Below, in pieces: positions 1 through 7,733 of a stretch of DNA of 64,000 bases; positions within the stretch are counted from its first letter, which is position 1; each line of letters begins with the position of its first letter. The position numbers and the translations under genes are program-made. The stretch lies in the NCBI RefSeq assembly GCF_900098925.1, contig NZ_LT622356.1, forward strand, positions 114,041 through 178,040, read 5' to 3'. The DNA is from Bacillus massiliglaciei. GTDB taxonomy: Bacteria > Bacillota > Bacilli > Bacillales > DSM-1321. The notes beneath the pieces are model-generated. The model did no database searches and had not been told where the DNA came from. It saw nothing but the letters and a program-made list of their open reading frames with translations.

Positions 1-1890
1 AAATCGAGTAGGAGGGGGTGATTAACCCCCGACCTCTCACACCACCGTACGTACCGTTCGGTATACGGCGGTTCCATTAAGTTTGACGCAGAAATTCATA
101 TCGATTATATAAACTTTTCAACCCTCGGTGACTCCAATACAAGTTATTGAGGGTTTTGTGTAAGATTGGACTACAGGCTATTCTCCAATATTTCTTTCTG
201 GAGTTTCCCCATTCATATGCCTTTTGGTCAGGGACACCTAGACCTTTGAGTTTTCTTACTCTTGTCCTCGGTTTCTTCCATTGTTTCCATTCAAGCATAC
301 GGAGTCTCCGTCTAATCCACTCATCAAATTCTTTACATTTACTTGGTGTATCAGCCAATGCAAAATATCCACACCATCCCGTTAGATATTGATTTAGTTT
401 CTCGATTCTAACTTCCATAGGAATTTGTTTAGAACGGGAGGTTAACTCCCGTATTTTAGCCTTAAGCCTTTTAATACTTTCATTGGCTATTCGAACCTTC
501 GGTTTCTTATTGACCGTAAAGCTAAAGCCAAGAAACTTTCGTTTCCACGGGCGATCAACTGCTGACTTTTCTCTATTTACTTTGAGCTTTAATTTCTGCT
601 CAATAAAGCATGTAATTGAGTTCATCACTCGTTCTCCAGCTTTCTTCGATTTCATGTAAATATTACAATCATCGGCGTAGCGGACAAACTTGTGACCTCT
701 CCTTTCTAACTCTTTATCAAGTTTATCCAAAAGGATATTCGAAAGAAGGGGGCTCAGTGGACCTCCTTGTGGTGTTCCTTCTTCTGCATCATAGACTACA
801 CCATTCATCATAATTCCTGCTTGGAGATATTTCCGTATAAGTTTCAAGACCTGCCGGTCTTGGATTCTACTTGCTAATATCCCCATTAACTTATCATGAT
901 TGACTCTATCAAAGAATTTCTCCAAGTCCATGTCAATCACCCATCTATAACCTTCACTTATATATTCCCTTGCTTTACGAACCGCATCATGACCTCTTCT
1001 ATTTGGTCTAAACCCATAACTATGTTCTGAGAAGGTTGGGTCAAGAAGTGGGGTTAGAACTTGGGCGATAGCCTGTTGAATGAACCGGTCTGTCACGGTA
1101 GGTATTCCTAGTAATCTTACTCCACCGTTCGGTTTCGGGATTTCGACTCGACGGACTGGGTTAGGTTGATAGGTACCTTCCCTTAATGAATCACAAAGAG
1201 TTTCCCAGTTCTCATAGAGATGTCTTCGTAGGGATTTTACGGACATTCCATCTATGCCGTGACTCCCTTTGTTCTTCTCCACACGTTTAAGTGCTTCTAT
1301 TAAGTTTTCCCGTGACAGAATCAGATCCATTAACATGTGATATTTCCTTTCGACGTGAACGTAGAAATCTAATTATGTTATTCCTGCTCCACCCTCATGA
1401 AGTCCCCTGTGGAATTCACCACTTCCTCCTTCAAGTAAGTCCTTTCGGATTGTCTGCTTCTATACAGGAATTATATGCCTAGTTCTCGTTCTTCCTAATA
1501 GTTCAGTCCTTCCCATTCCATCTCGAGTTGGAATGGTACTATGACCTCGGCTGACTTCTGATTGTTCAGCTGTCCATCGCTGGATAGGTTACCAAGGGAA
1601 CTTGGCGTTCCAATCAGACCTCCCCGGGTAAGAGTACAGTCTTTCCCTCCATCTATCTGCTTCATTTACTCTGTACCACCTTCGGCAGTAAGGACTTCGT
1701 TTTGTTGTGCAAACTCATCCAATGGTACCTAGCCTTATATGAAGTTCGTGTTCCTCAGACCGGAGGTTTGCCGCTCGCTTCCTTCAGATTCTGCGTCACC
1801 ACAGACACCCTTGCGTTAAGCTAACCATTACTACTGCCTTCATGGTTCGGGACTCTCACCCTATAGACTGCACCCATGCCGGGCGCACAC
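1..1890 (-). mobile_element. Group II intron (bacterial class C) with maturase ORF
   Basis: Self-splicing retroelement read on the minus strand. Its 5' end at 1890 begins GTGTGCGCCC, the usual group II GUGYG start. Near the other end a domain V hairpin (about positions 40-75, arms around CCGTATACC and GTACGTACGGT) is followed by a domain VI stem rich in GGGGGTTAATCACCCCC (about 8-35). The 3' splice site lies within the first few bases of the window or just outside it. The intron begins immediately after the T-run of an intrinsic terminator. That placement, plus a maturase without an endonuclease domain, is typical of class C introns. Both RNA ends and an intact ORF are present, so it could be active. 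Confidence 0.9.
77..1336 (-). CDS. ltrA: Group II intron reverse transcriptase/maturase
   Basis: Intron-encoded protein of 419 residues that reverse-transcribes the intron RNA and helps it splice. The reverse-transcriptase core is clear: VIDMDLEKFFD around residues 133-143, GTPQGGPLSPLLSN around 187-200, and the catalytic YADD at 220-223. The C-terminal part (about 290-419) matches a maturase (domain X) region. No HNH endonuclease follows, which fits class C maturases of about 420 residues. The start ATG has AAAGGAAATATCAC in front. The frame is uninterrupted. It lies inside the intron RNA as the domain IV ORF. Confidence 0.95.
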   Translation of the reverse strand: MLMDLILSRENLIEALKRVEKNKGSHGIDGMSVKSLRRHLYENWETLCDSLREGTYQPNPVRRVEIPKPNGGVRLLGIPTVTDRFIQQAIAQVLTPLLDPTFSEHSYGFRPNRRGHDAVRKAREYISEGYRWVIDMDLEKFFDRVNHDKLMGILASRIQDRQVLKLIRKYLQAGIMMNGVVYDAEEGTPQGGPLSPLLSNILLDKLDKELERRGHKFVRYADDCNIYMKSKKAGERVMNSITCFIEQKLKLKVNREKSAVDRPWKRKFLGFSFTVNKKPKVRIANESIKRLKAKIRELTSRSKQIPMEVRIEKLNQYLTGWCGYFALADTPSKCKEFDEWIRRRLRMLEWKQWKKPRTRVRKLKGLGVPDQKAYEWGNSRKKYWRIACSPILHKTLNNLYWSHRGLKSLYNRYEFLRQT

Positions 1891-1925
1891 AAAAAAGCAT
1901 CGTGAATGATTCCATTCACAATGCT
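1891..1925 (-). terminator. Intrinsic terminator and intron insertion site
   Basis: On the minus strand, arms AAGCATTGTGAATG and CATTCACGATGCTT enclose a GAAT loop and are followed by T6. This ends the DUF1659/DUF2922/YvrJ genes. The next base is the first base of the group II intron. Confidence 0.85.
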
Positions 1926-1936
1926 TCTCTTTTCGG

Positions 1937-2086
1937 CTATTGCTGAAGTCCGTCTCTCAAGCGATCCGGCAGCTCAACGATGGTCTGATTCAATGTGTCC
2001 AGCTTTGTTTCAATCCGGTGAAGCAAATACAGGGTCACAATGATCGGAAACCCGATATCGCTGATAAATGGCAGGATTTGATCCAC
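1937..2086 (-). CDS. YvrJ family small protein
   Basis: A 49-residue protein with the YvrJ-family pattern GFPIIVTLYLLHRIETKLD: one short membrane-like helix followed by a charged amphipathic tail. I chose the GTG start at 2086 because AGGAGGTGACTGAA sits directly in front of it. A longer frame exists but has no ribosome site. It is the last of three small minus-strand genes (DUF1659, DUF2922, YvrJ) that commonly occur together in Bacillaceae. The family function is not known. Confidence 0.75.
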   Translation of the reverse strand: MDQILPFISDIGFPIIVTLYLLHRIETKLDTLNQTIVELPDRLRDGLQQ

Positions 2087-2173
2087 TTCAGTCACCTCCT
2101 CATTTTTTTGAAAAAAGCAGGCTCCCCGCTCTTCAGGAATGATCCCTCCAAACAAGAAGCCTGCCTTCATTGA

Positions 2174-2392
2174 TTAGACGATTTCCACGTCCTCCACATT
2201 CCGTTCCACGAGACGCGCGCTTTTCGCACTGACGTAATCTCCTGAAGAAGAGGTGAAGATGTTCTGGGTCAGGATTTCCTCCATCGCCTGCTTGACCATT
2301 CCTGCATCAACCGGTTCAATCGGGTTGTCGAGGGCGATCGTTGCTGATTTCCCTTCTTCTGTCACAAACACCATTTCAAGTGTCTTCGCCAT
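2174..2392 (-). CDS. DUF2922 domain protein
   Basis: A 72-residue protein starting MAKTLEMVFVTEEGKS, recognised as the DUF2922 family: a short two-strand N-terminus, the pattern ATIALDNPIEPVDAGMVKQAM, and a C-terminus ending VERNVEDVEIV. The ATG at 2392 is preceded by AAGGAGGTGAAAGGA. A GTG further up lies inside that ribosome site and is rejected as a start. The gene lies between the DUF1659 and YvrJ genes in one apparent operon. Its biochemical role is unknown. Confidence 0.8.
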   Translation of the reverse strand: MAKTLEMVFVTEEGKSATIALDNPIEPVDAGMVKQAMEEILTQNIFTSSSGDYVSAKSARLVERNVEDVEIV

Positions 2393-2427
2393 TCCTTTCA
2401 CCTCCTTCCTTCACCGCCTGACGGATC

Positions 2428-2646
2428 TTAGTTGATCAGGGCGTGTGTGTCCTGACGGGAAACCTCGCTCAGCGGATAGCCTTGAAGGCCTGCGATCGCG
2501 CCGGCAGTCGCAAACAGCTGATCCGGCGTTGCATTCGTCTTGATGTTCGCAAAGGATTTGCGTTTGTAAACCGCTTCTCCCTTCTCGTTCACGCCGGCTT
2601 CGAAATCGAGCCGCAATGCGCTTGTTAAGATAACTTGGCTGGCCAT
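2428..2646 (-). CDS. DUF1659 domain protein
   Basis: A 72-residue protein, MASQVILTSALRLDFEAG and onward, of the DUF1659 family. The pattern VNEKGEAVYKRKSFANIKTNAT followed by a predicted helix (DQLFATAGAIAGLQ) is typical. The ATG at 2646 has AAAGGGGGTGAGACAC in front. The open frame continues upstream to 2841 but overlaps the modAB terminator and modB, so the short form is chosen. First gene of the three-gene small-protein operon. Function unknown. Confidence 0.8.
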   Translation of the reverse strand: MASQVILTSALRLDFEAGVNEKGEAVYKRKSFANIKTNATPDQLFATAGAIAGLQGYPLSEVSRQDTHALIN

Positions 2647-2732
2647 GTGTCTCACCCCCTTTCGCTTTCGTCTTATATATCCATTTCGCAAAGGGGAAAG
2701 TAGCAACGTTTTTAAAAAAGGTTTTTGGCCAA

Positions 2733-2764
2733 TAAAAAAAGACATCCTTCTCAAAAAGGATGCC
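2733..2764 (-). terminator. Intrinsic terminator of modAB
   Basis: Minus-strand hairpin GGCATCCTT / AAGGATGTC followed by T7, ten bases past the modB stop. Confidence 0.85.
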
Positions 2765-2774
2765 TCGGTGAAAA

Positions 2775-3431
2775 TTACGTTCTGATTAAATGCACACTGA
2801 TCAGCATGAGAAAGGAAATGACAATCATACTGATCACCCACAGCCAGGCCAATTCCATATTGCCCGAATCAATGGCTACATAGATGGCGGTGGGAATGGT
2901 CTGTGTTTTTCCCGGAATGTTTCCGGCAAACATCAGGGTGGCGCCAAACTCGCCAAGCGCTCTTGCAAAACTGAGGATGGCCCCGGAAATGATCGCTTTA
3001 AGGGCAAGCGGAATCGAAATAAACAGCAGGATTTTCCATTCATTGGCCCCGTCTACGCGTGCGGCATTTTCAATATCCCGGTCGATCGCTTCGAATCCCA
3101 CTCTTGAAGACTGATACATGAGCGGAAATGCAACGACAGACGACGCAATCAAAGCGGCCCACCATGTGAACATCACAGGCTGCTGAAAGATCCACTCAAT
3201 CAGCTGTCCCGCCGGACTGTTCCGCCCGAAAATCATGATTAGCAAAAATCCAACAACGGTAGGCGGCAAAACGAGCGGCAACAGGAAAAGGGTATCAACC
3301 AGCACTTTTCCTTTAAATTCCCGATTCGCCATCAGCCTCCCAAAAAACAGCCCCAACAGCAGGACACAAACGGAAGATACAGAAGCAATCTCTACCGACA
3401 GGACAACCGGTTTCCAAAAACTAGTATCCAT
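2775..3431 (-). CDS. modB: Molybdate ABC transporter permease
   Basis: Membrane subunit (218 residues, normal length) of a molybdate importer. About five hydrophobic segments are visible. The cytoplasmic coupling motif of ABC permeases is present around residues 131-170, with the run ENAARVDGANEWKILLFIS, plus the ModB-like ending ALGEFGATLMFAGNIPGKTQT. The gene starts 5 bases after modA, so the two are co-transcribed. No ModC ATPase gene follows; a terminator does. The ATPase must come from elsewhere or be shared. Confidence 0.93.
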   Translation of the reverse strand: MDTSFWKPVVLSVEIASVSSVCVLLLGLFFGRLMANREFKGKVLVDTLFLLPLVLPPTVVGFLLIMIFGRNSPAGQLIEWIFQQPVMFTWWAALIASSVVAFPLMYQSSRVGFEAIDRDIENAARVDGANEWKILLFISIPLALKAIISGAILSFARALGEFGATLMFAGNIPGKTQTIPTAIYVAIDSGNMELAWLWVISMIVISFLMLISVHLIRT

Positions 3432-3436
3432 GATGA

Positions 3437-4243
3437 TTACGTAAGGTCTTTAAATCCATACTTTTCTAACACCTGCATCGCCTTCTCACCTTGCAGATAG
3501 TCATAGAATAATTGAGCTTCTTTCACATGGGCGCTGTTCTTTATGATGCCGACTGGATAAATGATCGGGTCATGGGTGCTGTCCTCCGCAGCCGCTGCAA
3601 TCTCCACCTTGTCGGAGGTCAAAGCATCTGTCTTATAAACAATGCCCGCATCCACATTTTTCGTCTCTGCATATGTAAGGACCTGGCGGACATCTTTCCC
3701 GTATACCACTTTGTCTTCGATTTCTTTCCAGACATCTGTATTTTTCAGTGTTTGCTGCCCATACTCCCCTGCCGGCACAGATTCCGGTGTGCCGAGTGCG
3801 ATTTTATCGGCTTTTGTCAAATCTTCAAATGATTGAATTCCTTTGTCTGACCCTTTTGGCACGACCAATACAAGGTCATTTCCGACCAAATCGATGCCAT
3901 TTTTCTTGTCAATATGCCCGTCATCGACCAAAGCCTGGAACTTATCCTGGGCAGCAGAAAAGAACAGGTCAACAGGCGCTCCCTGCGAAATTTGCTGCTG
4001 AAGGGCACCTGAACCGCCAAAGTTAAAATTCACTTGAACATCGGGATGTTCCTTCTCAAAGTCTGCCTTAATTTCGGTCAGCGCATCCTGCAGGCTTGCA
4101 GCCGCCGATACCGTCAATGCCGTTTTCTCTTTAGAATCTGTTTGCTTTGTCTCCTCAGATTTCTTTGTTTCATTCGCTGAACAGCCGGCAAGGGCCAAAA
4201 ACAGAACCATTACAGCGAATACTAAGCCGTATAATTTTCTCAT
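3437..4243 (-). CDS. modA: Molybdate-binding lipoprotein
   Basis: Substrate-binding lipoprotein (268 residues) that captures molybdate outside the cell and delivers it to ModB. The signal peptide ends in the lipobox LAGC at residues 18-21. The mature part has the ModA pattern LTVSAAASLQDALTEI and FNFGGSGALQQQISQGAPVD, where the conserved Ser and Gly residues bind the oxyanion. The C-terminus HVKEAQLFYDYL is also typical. First gene of modAB. The upstream region carries two AT-rich inverted repeats that may be operators. Confidence 0.94.
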   Translation of the reverse strand: MRKLYGLVFAVMVLFLALAGCSANETKKSEETKQTDSKEKTALTVSAAASLQDALTEIKADFEKEHPDVQVNFNFGGSGALQQQISQGAPVDLFFSAAQDKFQALVDDGHIDKKNGIDLVGNDLVLVVPKGSDKGIQSFEDLTKADKIALGTPESVPAGEYGQQTLKNTDVWKEIEDKVVYGKDVRQVLTYAETKNVDAGIVYKTDALTSDKVEIAAAAEDSTHDPIIYPVGIIKNSAHVKEAQLFYDYLQGEKAMQVLEKYGFKDLT

Positions 4244-4256
4244 TTCTTTACTCTCC

Positions 4257-4302
4257 TTATAACTAGTTATATCTAAATATAATTCATTATAACTAATTAT
4301 AA
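4257..4302 (-). promoter_or_regulatory. Paired inverted repeats upstream of modA
   Basis: A perfect palindrome ATAACTAGTTAT (4259-4270) and a near copy ATAACTAATTAT (4289-4300) have centres 30 bp apart, about three helical turns. They lie 16-57 bases upstream of modA. This is the layout of a dimer-binding operator pair. The regulator is not identified. Confidence 0.5.
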
Positions 4303-4458
4303 CGAATAAAGGGACATAAATATGACTTTTTTTGATTTTTGAGCAAAATACTCGTTTTCCCCATGATGAAATAATGGTTGAAACCGGTGAATGGAAGCCC
4401 GTAAACTAAGGGGGACAAAATCTGAAAATCACTTGAATGCAGAGATGGGGATGAAATT

Positions 4459-4935
4459 ATGCGGATTCGTGAAATCGAAGAAAAAGACAACCTGAAAATG
4501 GAACAAATCATTAAGAGCTCACTGGAATCGTTCGAGTTAAACATACCGGGGACTGCTTATTTCGACCCCCAGCTGGGCAGCCTCTCCCATTATTATGACC
4601 CGCAGCCCCAGGCAAAATACTGGGTGGCCGTGAATGAATGGGATGAAGCAATCGGCGGCGCGGGCATCGCCCCATTCGGGCAAACGGGCAGGATTTGCGA
4701 ACTGCAAAAGCTCTATATCGCTCCTGAAGCCCAAGGCAAGGGCCTCTCCAAAGAACTGATGAACACAACCCTCGGCTTCGCAAAAGAGCATTTCACGCAC
4801 TGTTACCTGGAAACGTTCGAGAAGCTCCGGACCGCCAACCGGCTGTACGTCAAATTCGGCTTCCGGCAGCTCGATCGGGCACTGGACGAAACCGAGCACA
4901 GTGCCTGTGACACTTGGTATATAAAAGAATTATAA
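4459..4935 (+). CDS. GNAT family N-acetyltransferase
   Basis: A 158-residue acetyltransferase that moves an acetyl group from acetyl-CoA to an unidentified amine. The GNAT core is visible: the strand ELQKLYIAPEAQGKGLSKEL (about residues 82-101), with the Q/R-x-x-G-x-G/A acetyl-CoA loop as QGKGLS, then CYLETFEKLRTANRLYVKFGF. It starts at ATG 4459 after GGGGATGAAATT. Single gene, transcribed away from modAB and closed by its own terminator. Substrate unknown. Confidence 0.85.
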   Translation: MRIREIEEKDNLKMEQIIKSSLESFELNIPGTAYFDPQLGSLSHYYDPQPQAKYWVAVNEWDEAIGGAGIAPFGQTGRICELQKLYIAPEAQGKGLSKELMNTTLGFAKEHFTHCYLETFEKLRTANRLYVKFGFRQLDRALDETEHSACDTWYIKEL

Positions 4936-4942
4936 TGGCAGC

Positions 4943-4977
4943 GGGCGCACTTCTTTAATAGGGAGTGCCCCTTTTTT
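4943..4977 (+). terminator. Intrinsic terminator of the GNAT gene
   Basis: Imperfect stem GGGCGCACT / AGTGCCCC with loop TCTTTAATAGGG, followed by CTTTTTT. Confidence 0.7.
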
Positions 4978-5106
4978 ACGGAAAATATATTGAATCATTC
5001 TGTAAATCACGGAAATTAAACGTTGGGTTTTTATGGTAAAATAAATGAGGCATTCCGTCTTTGAATCGCAGGCAGGATGAATCGTTCGTTTTATGGAGGG
5101 GTAAGA

Positions 5107-5400
5107 ATGGAGTGGGATTTTATATTAGCCATAGGGATTGGAGCAGCAGGATATTTTATTGGAGATGGATTAAAGAATTTTAAAAATCCAAATGCCAAGG
5201 GCCTAATGGATTCCTTAGAAGATGATGATGAACACGAACTGATTAAAGAAAGTAATGTGCATTATTTTATGGGGATATCGAAAGAAGATGCAAAGTCTCT
5301 CATTCAGGAGCATGCTGACATACCCCATATTATGATTAACGGCAAAGTCTATTACCCGAAGGCAAAGCTGCGTAAATGGTTATTGAGTCTGGGCGAGTGA
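5107..5400 (+). CDS. Small membrane-tethered excisionase-like DNA-binding protein
   Basis: A 97-residue protein. Residues 1-17 form a hydrophobic segment (WDFILAIGIGAAGYFIGDG), then an acidic linker with EDDDEH, then a compact winged-helix, excisionase-like C-terminus: GISKEDAKSLIQEH, DIPHIMINGKVYYPKAKLRKWL. The ATG at 5107 follows TGGAGGGGTAAGA. A longer frame from 5077 lacks a ribosome site. I recognise it as a conserved Bacillus hypothetical DNA-binding protein. The combination of a membrane-like N-terminus and a DNA-binding fold is visible; the role is unknown. Confidence 0.75.
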   Translation: MEWDFILAIGIGAAGYFIGDGLKNFKNPNAKGLMDSLEDDDEHELIKESNVHYFMGISKEDAKSLIQEHADIPHIMINGKVYYPKAKLRKWLLSLGE

Positions 5401-5474
5401 ACGAATACGGTTCATCAATCGGACGCTTTTGTTTACTATGCAGTTCTAAGCTTGTGTACATACGTTATTTTCCC

Positions 5475-5512
5475 AAGCAGAGTTGTTCTACAAAGAATAA
5501 CCCTGCTTTTCT
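5475..5512 (+). terminator. Intrinsic terminator
   Basis: Long stem AAGCAGAGTTGTTC / GAATAACCCTGCTT with loop TACAAA, followed by TTCTTT. It ends the small DNA-binding gene. The rest of 5401-5656 shows no gene. Confidence 0.65.
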
Positions 5513-5656
5513 TTACTAATAGCGAACGATGACTTGTACAGTTCCCCCTTCATGCATGCTCCACAATAAGTTGCTCAGCGAACGGAAATATGACATACTG
5601 CTGTCTTATTATACATGGTAAAGTGAAGGCAATCGATTTGAAATGAGGGATAAGAA

Positions 5657-6229
5657 ATGACATGTTTATGGCCGGGAAGCAGTGAAATGATGCAAGCCTA
5701 TCACGATCAGGAATGGTGCGTGCCCAACCATGATGATCGCTATCTATTTGAAATGCTGACGTTAGAAGGCGCCCAGTCCGGGCTGTCGTGGAGCATTGTC
5801 CTGTCCAGACGAGACAGCTACAAAGAGGCGTTCCACAATTTTGACATTGCCTATTGCGCTGCGCTTACAGATGCAGACCTGGAAAATATCAAGGAAAATT
5901 GCGGCGTCATTAAACATATGGCCAAGCTGCAGTCCGTCCGAAGCAACGCCCAAGCAGTATTGAATATCCAAACGGAATTCGGCAGCTTTTCTGATTTTTT
6001 ATGGCGGTATGCGGACTTCAAGCCGATCGTCAACGAGTGGGAAGCAGACGGACAGATGCCCGCAGAAACACCCCTGTCGAAGCAGCTGAGCAAGGATTTG
6101 AAGAAACGCGGTTTCAAATTCGTCGGCCCCGTTACGATGTATTCGTTTATGCAGGCCATCGGGATGGTCGATGACCATGTGAAAACATGCCCGTATCACA
6201 CGTCCAATTCACCGGGAGCGGAGCGATAA
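5657..6229 (+). CDS. tag: DNA-3-methyladenine glycosylase I
   Basis: Base-excision repair enzyme (190 residues) that removes 3-methyladenine from alkylated DNA. Family signatures are clear: CLWPGSS at the N-terminus, YHDQEWCVP (residues 15-23), FEMLTLEGAQSGLSW (31-45), and the C-terminal VGPVTMYSFMQAIGMVDDH. Cys3, His16 and the His/Cys in DDHVKTC match the zinc snap of the Tag family. The start follows ATGAGGGATAAGAA. The next gene begins two bases after the stop, so the two are probably co-transcribed. Confidence 0.95.
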   Translation: MTCLWPGSSEMMQAYHDQEWCVPNHDDRYLFEMLTLEGAQSGLSWSIVLSRRDSYKEAFHNFDIAYCAALTDADLENIKENCGVIKHMAKLQSVRSNAQAVLNIQTEFGSFSDFLWRYADFKPIVNEWEADGQMPAETPLSKQLSKDLKKRGFKFVGPVTMYSFMQAIGMVDDHVKTCPYHTSNSPGAER

Positions 6230-6230
6230 T

Positions 6231-6545
6231 ATGGACATTAAGGAAGCAGCAGGCCGTTCGGTAAAAATCAGGGAACTCTATCATCAGCTCGAGAAAAAAC
6301 ACCATGGCAAGGAGTGGTCGATCGAGGAGGATGCCCTCGCCTTCCTGACCGATGCGGCCTTGGTCGGGCGGCTCACGATGGCCCAGCAAGAAAGATGGCC
6401 GACCGGCAGCAGCCCTGAACCGGAACTCAGGCACAAAATCGGCGAATCCATCTGGTGGCTGATCGTGTTAGCGGAACGGATGGGAATCGACAGTGGACAA
6501 TCATTGAAACAGTTCTTGGAGCAAAAAGAAAAGCAGCTCGGGTGA
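6231..6545 (+). CDS. MazG-like family protein
   Basis: A 104-residue protein of the MazG-like family. The pattern RELYHQLEKKHHGKEWSIEEDALAFLTDAALVGRLTM resembles the four-helix nucleotide pyrophosphohydrolase fold, with the WSIEEDALAF acidic pair and the later E-x-x-W-W helix. It follows tag by one base and precedes the WYL regulator gene, so it looks co-transcribed. Pairing with a repair glycosylase fits nucleotide housekeeping, but the catalytic acidic set is thin and activity is inferred. Confidence 0.7.
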   Translation: MDIKEAAGRSVKIRELYHQLEKKHHGKEWSIEEDALAFLTDAALVGRLTMAQQERWPTGSSPEPELRHKIGESIWWLIVLAERMGIDSGQSLKQFLEQKEKQLG

Positions 6546-6566
6546 TGCTGATCAGGAGGATGTCTT

Positions 6567-7481
6567 ATGAGCGTGAACAGGTATTTTGAAATCATTTATC
6601 TCTTATTGGACAGAAAGACCGTGACGGCCAAAGAATTGGCCGAACACTTCGAGGTTTCCACACGGACCATCTACCGGGATATCGACGCCTTGAGCGGAGC
6701 CGGCATTCCCGTGTATGCCACCAAAGGAAAAGGCGGAGGGATTTCCCTGCTGGAGGGATATTCCCTCAACACCTCCCTGCTGACGAACAAGGAACAGGAA
6801 GAGATCCTGATTGGGCTGCAGGCACTCGCAGCGACCGACTTTCCGAATGCGGATTCCGTATTGCCGAAGCTTGCCCGGTTATTTAAAAAAGAGGCTGCCA
6901 GCTGGATTGACGTCGACTTCTCCCCCTGGGGAAGCGGGCCGAAAAACAAACAGCTTTTCTCCCTGCTGCGGGAGGCGGTCACCCAGCATGCAGTCATCCG
7001 CTTCCGGTACTTCAATGCAGAAGGAGAGATAAGCGAACGCCGGGCGGAACCCATCCAGCTGCTCTTCAAGCAGAACGCCTGGTACCTTTCCGGTTTCTGC
7101 CTCTCGAAAATGGATAGTCGGGTATTCAAAATCAGCCGGATGAGAGACGTCACCCTTACAGGCGAAACATTCATCCCGAAGACCCCTCCTGCCGCAATCG
7201 AACAGGCCGAAAAACAGATGGCCGACACGTCCATCCCAATTACGCTCCGGATCTCATCCAAAGGCGCCTACAGGGTTTATGACGAGTTTGATGACAGCAT
7301 GATCACAAAGAACGAAGGCGGCTCTTTCACCATCCACTGCCGATTTCCCGCAGGCCGCTGGCTCGACCAGTACCTGCTTTCATACGGAACATTATTAGAA
7401 GACATCCAGCCTGCAGAGCTGTCCGCGAGAATCGTCGCTATGCTGGATGAGCTAAGGGACAATCTTACCAATAACTTATAA
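6567..7481 (+). CDS. YafY-type WYL-domain transcriptional regulator
   Basis: A 304-residue regulator. Residues 1-60 are a DeoR-like winged helix (RKTVTAKELAEHFEVSTRTIYRDIDALSGAG). The middle carries a WYL domain (about 135-215; WYLSGFCLSK with FKISRMRDV), followed by the C-terminal WCX extension. WYL proteins sense small ligands or nucleic acid and control nearby or DNA-damage genes. It follows the MazG-like gene with AGGAGG in front of the ATG and probably belongs to the tag cluster. Its target is not shown. Confidence 0.88.
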   Translation: MSVNRYFEIIYLLLDRKTVTAKELAEHFEVSTRTIYRDIDALSGAGIPVYATKGKGGGISLLEGYSLNTSLLTNKEQEEILIGLQALAATDFPNADSVLPKLARLFKKEAASWIDVDFSPWGSGPKNKQLFSLLREAVTQHAVIRFRYFNAEGEISERRAEPIQLLFKQNAWYLSGFCLSKMDSRVFKISRMRDVTLTGETFIPKTPPAAIEQAEKQMADTSIPITLRISSKGAYRVYDEFDDSMITKNEGGSFTIHCRFPAGRWLDQYLLSYGTLLEDIQPAELSARIVAMLDELRDNLTNNL

Positions 7482-7733
7482 GATACTTGGATAATGACTA
7501 GAAGCCCTCTTAGCGTAACCTTTTTAATTGTGGAGCAGAATTCAGACATCATAAAATATTTTTTATAAAATTTTTCTTACGGACAGCTTATCCTTAAATG
7601 GCATTTTTGCTTCGCATCAATATTCCATATTCCGTCAAAAGCTTAAATGAACCTGATAGTTTATGGAACAAAAACAGGGATTTATATATATTTCGTCGAA
7701 TGGGTTAACTACCAATAATAAGGCGGGCTATTC

